Assembly: GCA_047608075.1 (NCBI GenBank)
Contig: JBLKRX010000008.1
Location: forward strand, 62,001 to 126,000
Reading direction: 5' to 3'
From: Ferdinandcohnia humi_A
Lineage (GTDB): Bacteria > Bacillota > Bacilli > Bacillales > Bacillaceae_L
DNA length: 64,000 bases
Of this stretch, positions 59,935 through 64,000 are shown piece by piece. The notes under the pieces were generated by a model. That model was not told the origin of the DNA and made no database searches. It was given only the letters and a program-made list of their open reading frames with translations. A program made the position numbers and the translations under genes. Each line of letters opens with the position of its first letter. Positions within the stretch are counted from its first letter, which is position 1.

Positions 59935-61548
59935 CTACTTACTTATCGCTTTATAAATAAAATAATCGAAATCGGCAGGTTTATTTTGCCCAGATGTATC
60001 CTGACATTTCATTCCAACAAATGCACCTGTAAAGAAACCTCCACCTTGGATGTAATCATCTGATAGTTTATATGATTCGAATTTTATCGGGATAAGTGTC
60101 CAGTTATTACCATCAAAAGAATAAGAATACTGGTAAATATGGGTATTTACCTCTACACGTAAGTATACATACTCAATCTCAGCTGGAATGACAATCTCTT
60201 CTCCTAGCAGCGGCGCACCAAATGAGAAGTTATCACAAGTCATAAGTTCTAGTATTCTTCCATTTTCCTCATTCCATGAGATCTGCAGAGAAGTCCAATT
60301 TTGGGTATTATAATAATTGACTAACCCAGCAGATTGTTGGAAGGTTTCGGGATGAAATGCAACCTTTGTTTCTGCTGTAAAATTAAAATGCTGCCAGCGT
60401 CTAGCAATAAAAGCTTGAGTAAATTTGGATGTTAACGATTCCTTTCCATACAAGCGTAAATGCCCAGGATTATCTGTTAGGGATAACGTATCATCTTCTA
60501 ATGGAACACGTAATGACTGGAAGTGAAGATTAAGAGTTTTAGAAGAAAAGTCATCTTTTTCCGGATAATCTCTTTCCCATTTTACTTCCTCAATTGCAGG
60601 GCCGATAATTTCAACTGATGGTTGGTTCCCTCCGGCTACATAGGGCCAATCATTTTTCCATTCCAAACGTTGAATTGCTGTTTCCCTTCCAAGCGGGCAG
60701 AATCCTCTTGGATCCAGTAAGGCATGTTCACCACGAGGTAATGGGCGACCGGTCAAATGAACAAGAAACCACTCATTAGTATGAGTATGTACAATTGAAG
60801 CATGACCAGCTTTTTGTAATGGATTCCTTGGATAAGGGAATGAAGTAATCAGTGGATTCTCTGGATGTACTTCATATTGGCCAAACAAGTCTTTTGAGCG
60901 TGCAATGGTTGCTTGATGTTCATACTTTGTGCCGCCTTCTGCTGTTAATAGATAGTAATAACCGTTCATTTTATATAAGTGAGGTGCCTCAGTAAGCTTA
61001 ATATCCGTTCCTTTAAAAATAACTTCCGCTTTACCAATCAATTTTTGTTCTTCTACACTGTACTCCTGTAGGACAATACCATAAAAATTATGATTTCCAA
61101 CTCGGTGGTCCCAAAGCATGTTGACTACGTATTTTCTTCCATCATCTTCATGAAATAAAGAAGGATCGAATCCGGAGCTGTTGAGACGATTTGGTTCGGA
61201 CCAAACTCCATCAATTGTATCGCAGGTAACAAGGTAATTATGGCAGTCCTTCCATTGGCCCTCAGTAACCTTCACGTCTGTATATATAAGCCAGAACTTT
61301 CCGTCGTTGTAAGACAAGGCAGGGGCCCATATTCCACCAGAATCTGGATTTCCTAACATATTTAATTGGCTTAAACGGTTAAGTGGTCTTGATACTAAGC
61401 GCCAATTTTTTAAATCTTTCGAATGGTAAATACCAACACCTGGAAACCATTCAAAAGTTGAAACTGCAATATAGTAGTCTTCTCCTGCTCGACAAATACT
61501 AGGGTCTGGATTAAAGCCTGATAAAATCGGGTTTTGAATAGTTGTCAT
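59935..61548 (-). CDS. xynB: Glycoside hydrolase family 43 beta-xylosidase
   Basis: The 537-aa enzyme has the GH43 five-blade catalytic domain: NPDPSICRAGEDYYIAVS with the base Asp, SSGFDPSLFHEDDGRKYVVN with the second Asp, and KLTEAPHLYKMNGYYYLLTA with the acid Glu. A C-terminal beta-sandwich domain from about residue 335 (HFQSLRVPLEDDTLSL) is typical of the XynB3-like group. It lacks a signal peptide and would cut imported xylo-oligosaccharides to xylose. GAGAGGTG precedes the ATG, 34 bases after xylR, so they form an operon. Confidence 0.9.
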   Translation of the reverse strand: MTTIQNPILSGFNPDPSICRAGEDYYIAVSTFEWFPGVGIYHSKDLKNWRLVSRPLNRLSQLNMLGNPDSGGIWAPALSYNDGKFWLIYTDVKVTEGQWKDCHNYLVTCDTIDGVWSEPNRLNSSGFDPSLFHEDDGRKYVVNMLWDHRVGNHNFYGIVLQEYSVEEQKLIGKAEVIFKGTDIKLTEAPHLYKMNGYYYLLTAEGGTKYEHQATIARSKDLFGQYEVHPENPLITSFPYPRNPLQKAGHASIVHTHTNEWFLVHLTGRPLPRGEHALLDPRGFCPLGRETAIQRLEWKNDWPYVAGGNQPSVEIIGPAIEEVKWERDYPEKDDFSSKTLNLHFQSLRVPLEDDTLSLTDNPGHLRLYGKESLTSKFTQAFIARRWQHFNFTAETKVAFHPETFQQSAGLVNYYNTQNWTSLQISWNEENGRILELMTCDNFSFGAPLLGEEIVIPAEIEYVYLRVEVNTHIYQYSYSFDGNNWTLIPIKFESYKLSDDYIQGGGFFTGAFVGMKCQDTSGQNKPADFDYFIYKAISK

Positions 61549-61581
61549 ACAAAAACACCTCTCGACTCATATTTAATATTT

Positions 61582-62778
61582 CTAGAGTGCGGCGGAATAG
61601 TTTTGGCTATCGTTGTTGAAAAAATTCTCAACAACAAAGGCAGCTACACCTAAAGCCGCGGAATGTGTTGAAAGCTCAGAGAAGTCAATTTGTAAATCTT
61701 TTTGTTGAAACCAGAGTGTGCGATCTACCATTCTTTTTTCAAGTGGTTCTGTCAACCAATGTTTCGCAGAAGCCATTCGATTACCTATAATGATTTGTTG
61801 TGGGTTAAAGATGTTAATTATGTTGTTAATACCAACCGCCAAATTTTCACCTATAATTTCAAATTGCTCGATGGCTTTCTTATTACCAGACTCTGCAACT
61901 TCATTTAAATATTCTAAAGAGAGTTCTTCACCAGCCGGAAGGAGGCCAGCGTGCTCAGCATTTTTTATCAATGCTTGTTCAGAGGCATAAAGCTCCCAAC
62001 ATCCTTTGTTGCCACAGCTACATTTCGCACCATTAATTTCAATTGTCATATGACCTAACTCACCTGAAAATCCATTATTACCTTTATAAAGTTCATTATT
62101 TAATATGAGACCTACACCGATCCCGATACCAACAGAAACATAAACAAGGTTTGTAAAGTCTTTGCCAGCTCCAAATTTCTTCTCACCATATGCTCCAGCA
62201 TTTGCTTCATTTTCAATGATAATAGGGAGTTTGTACTTTTCTTGAAGAATTGATTTTAAGTCAATATTTCTCCAATTTAAATTTGGTGCTAATAAAATCT
62301 TCCCACTATTATTTACTGTTCCAGGTACACCAATGCCAATACCGATAATTCCATACGGGCTCTTAGGGGTTTTTGATAGTAAATCATCAATTGTATCAAA
62401 TAATTTTTGTTGAATTTGTTCATATGAAAGGTGACTAAACTTAACGATTTTCTCTTCATATATCTTTCCTTGAAGATCTGTTAATACCCCTAATAGATAA
62501 TTTACGCCTAAATCAATACCTATTGAAAAACCAGCTACCTGATTAAAAAGGAGCATAACTGGTCTTCTTCCTCCACTTGATTCCCCAGGACCTGATTCAT
62601 AAATTAAATGTTCATCAAGGAGTTCACTAACAAGGGAAGAAACAGTACCTTTGTTTAATCCAGTTTGATTAGCAATGTCTGCTCTAGAGATAGGAGAAAG
62701 TTCTCGAATCGTTTTTAATACAAGTGATTTGTTTTCTTGCTTAACAACATGCTGGTTCCACGTTTTACTTAAATTCAT
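61582..62778 (-). CDS. xylR: ROK-family repressor, XylR-like
   Basis: The 398-aa protein has an N-terminal winged helix (ISRADIANQTGLNKGTVSSLVSELL) and a ROK sugar-kinase-like domain with IGIDLGVNYLLGVLTD, GIGIGVPGTVN, and the zinc-type CSCGNKGCWELY. XylR proteins release their operators upon binding xylose or a related sugar. It is divergent from the solute-binding protein gene and directly upstream of xynB. The operator-like dyad at 62847-62870 lies in the divergent region. Confidence 0.88.
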   Translation of the reverse strand: MNLSKTWNQHVVKQENKSLVLKTIRELSPISRADIANQTGLNKGTVSSLVSELLDEHLIYESGPGESSGGRRPVMLLFNQVAGFSIGIDLGVNYLLGVLTDLQGKIYEEKIVKFSHLSYEQIQQKLFDTIDDLLSKTPKSPYGIIGIGIGVPGTVNNSGKILLAPNLNWRNIDLKSILQEKYKLPIIIENEANAGAYGEKKFGAGKDFTNLVYVSVGIGIGVGLILNNELYKGNNGFSGELGHMTIEINGAKCSCGNKGCWELYASEQALIKNAEHAGLLPAGEELSLEYLNEVAESGNKKAIEQFEIIGENLAVGINNIINIFNPQQIIIGNRMASAKHWLTEPLEKRMVDRTLWFQQKDLQIDFSELSTHSAALGVAAFVVENFFNNDSQNYSAAL

Positions 62779-62846
62779 TTCACCTTCATCTCTTTCTTTT
62801 AAGTAGTTATATATAGTTTAGCACTTCTAACAATTTTATTATACAC

Positions 62847-62870
62847 TTAGTTTATCCACTAGACAAACAA
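62847..62870. promoter_or_regulatory. XylR-type operator dyad
   Basis: TAGTTTATC (62848-62856) and GACAAACAA (62862-62870) are imperfect inverted arms (7 of 9 match) with a 5-base gap, like the TTAGTTTGT...ACAAACTAA operators of Bacillus XylR. It lies between xylR and the sugar transport gene and can control both directions. Confidence 0.6.
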
Positions 62871-62947
62871 TGTTTTGCATGATATTCTATCAATAAGCCT
62901 AGAAATAGGAATAAAAATCCATTTTAAAATCTAAGGGGGTTTTACGC

Positions 62948-64000
62948 ATGAAAAATAAGAAAGCGATTACAATGTTATTTACTCTACTTCTATCTGCGCT
63001 AGTAATTGCAGGATGTTCAGGTACAGATGGTGAAAAGGCATCAGGTGACGCAAAAACAATTAAATTTATGCACTTGTGGCCAGAAGGGAGCTCCAAGACA
63101 CATCACACAATTGTTAACGAGATTATCGCTGATTTTGAAGATGAAAATCCTGGGGTGAAGGTTGAACTTGAGGTATTAAGCAATGAGCAATATAAAGATA
63201 AGCTTAAAGTACTTTCAACTTCAAACGAACTTCCAGACGTTGGGATGACTTGGGCAGCAGGATTCTTACAACCTTATGTAGATGGTAAAAAATTTACTCC
63301 TTTAGATGATTTACTTGAAGGTGACTTAAAAGATAAATTTGTTTCTGGTACAACAGAAGCATATGCAATCGATGGGAAGACATATGGGCTTCCATTAGAA
63401 TTGAATATAGCGATAACATTCTATAATAAAGCTATTTTTGAAGAATACGGACTCGAGGCACCAAAAACATATGAAGAATTAAAAAATGTAATTGATACTC
63501 TAAATGATAGTGGTGTAGCACCAATTGCCCTAGGAAATAAAGACCGTTGGACAGGATCATTATGGTATATGTACCTTGCTGATCGTATTGGTGGCTCGGA
63601 TGTATTAACAAGTGCAATTAATCGATCTGGTTCTTTTGAAGACCCAGCTCTTGTTGGAGCAGCAAAAGAGGTTCAAAATCTAGTTGATATGAATGCTTTT
63701 GTGAAGGGTTTCAACGGTTTAGCTGATGAAGAAGCAAAAAGTATGTTTATGAACGGTCAGGCAGCAATGTACTTAATTGGTTCTTGGGATCTACCAAACT
63801 ACACGACAAATGAAGATGTACCAAAAGAATTTAGGGATTCAATCGGTTTCTTTAACTTCCCAACAGTTGATGGTAGTGGTGATGTAAATAGTCACGTTGG
63901 TGGACCTGGTGTAGGATTATTCGTTTCAGAAGACTCAAAGGTGAAAGAAGAAGCAAAGAAATTTGTTTCATTCTTTGTTCAACAATGGGGTGAAAAGTCA
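62948..64000 (+). CDS. Sugar ABC transporter solute-binding lipoprotein (3' end outside window)
   Basis: The frame runs from ATG 62948, after AAGGGGG, to the window end (351 codons). It has a lipoprotein signal ending VIAGCSGT, then the family-1 sugar-binding domain: IKFMHLWPEGSSKTHHTIVN, DFEDENPGVKVELEVL, ELPDVGMTWAAGF, GKTYGLPLELNIAITFYNK, and NGQAAMYLIGSWDLP. It should bind xylo-oligosaccharides or a related sugar outside the membrane for import; permease genes are expected downstream. It is divergent from xylR. Confidence 0.9.
   Translation, partial: MKNKKAITMLFTLLLSALVIAGCSGTDGEKASGDAKTIKFMHLWPEGSSKTHHTIVNEIIADFEDENPGVKVELEVLSNEQYKDKLKVLSTSNELPDVGMTWAAGFLQPYVDGKKFTPLDDLLEGDLKDKFVSGTTEAYAIDGKTYGLPLELNIAITFYNKAIFEEYGLEAPKTYEELKNVIDTLNDSGVAPIALGNKDRWTGSLWYMYLADRIGGSDVLTSAINRSGSFEDPALVGAAKEVQNLVDMNAFVKGFNGLADEEAKSMFMNGQAAMYLIGSWDLPNYTTNEDVPKEFRDSIGFFNFPTVDGSGDVNSHVGGPGVGLFVSEDSKVKEEAKKFVSFFVQQWGEKS

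Noticed and set aside
1..64000. CRISPR arrays, tRNA or rRNA genes
   Set aside because: No regularly spaced repeats, cloverleaf or rRNA-like sequences were noticed on either strand.

Overview
The window is AT-rich Gram-positive DNA with strong Shine-Dalgarno sites. Its gene set is that of a Bacillaceae member: an S-box controlled metNIQ operon, natR-natK opposite natAB, RlmCD, and YkuK-, YvbH- and YehS-like proteins. The genus cannot be fixed from this sequence. No rRNA, tRNA or CRISPR array was seen. All family calls come from reading motifs, not from database searches.

Layout. 1-3827 is the end of a type I restriction locus (partial hsdS, then hsdR). About 3830-27550 is a mobile element with a phage-like head and packaging module: small and large terminase, portal, scaffold, major capsid and head-completion genes. 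It also has a tyrosine recombinase and, at its right end, a large serine recombinase. I find no tail, baseplate or lysis gene, so it looks like a capsid-forming satellite or a remnant rather than a complete prophage. 27706-29757 holds two very AT-rich genes of unknown function, one with a HEPN-type RNxxxH motif, probably cargo. 30281-64000 is ordinary chromosome: a dihydrouridine synthase, small hydrolases, transporters, rRNA methylation, a lipid-type SDR/AMP-ligase pair, methionine uptake, glutaminase, a drug exporter, the Nat sodium system and the start of a xylan/xyloside locus.

The most unusual gene is 4714-7944. Its 1076-aa product carries the signature of two-barrel RNA polymerases of the eukaryotic RdRP/QDE-1/YonO type: a DTDGD metal-binding loop at residues 571-575, an RNP patch before it, and a first-barrel motif near residues 213-250. 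Beside it lie a PC4-like single-stranded nucleic-acid-binding protein and a helicase-like ATPase with a DinG/XPD-type cysteine cluster. Many later genes of the element, including both terminase genes and the portal gene, begin only 20-50 nt after a terminator-like hairpin, with no room for a promoter in between. They can be expressed only by transcription that passes the hairpin. My working hypothesis is that the element-encoded polymerase, or an antitermination factor, provides that read-through.

Smaller points include a 33-aa basic microprotein gene on the minus strand at 10563-10664, a PD-(D/E)xK nuclease gene split at an A-run, a DUF3990 toxin-like pair, two structured ~210-bp dispersed repeats with a compensatory base change, and four REP-like palindromes, one of which forms part of a transporter's coding end.
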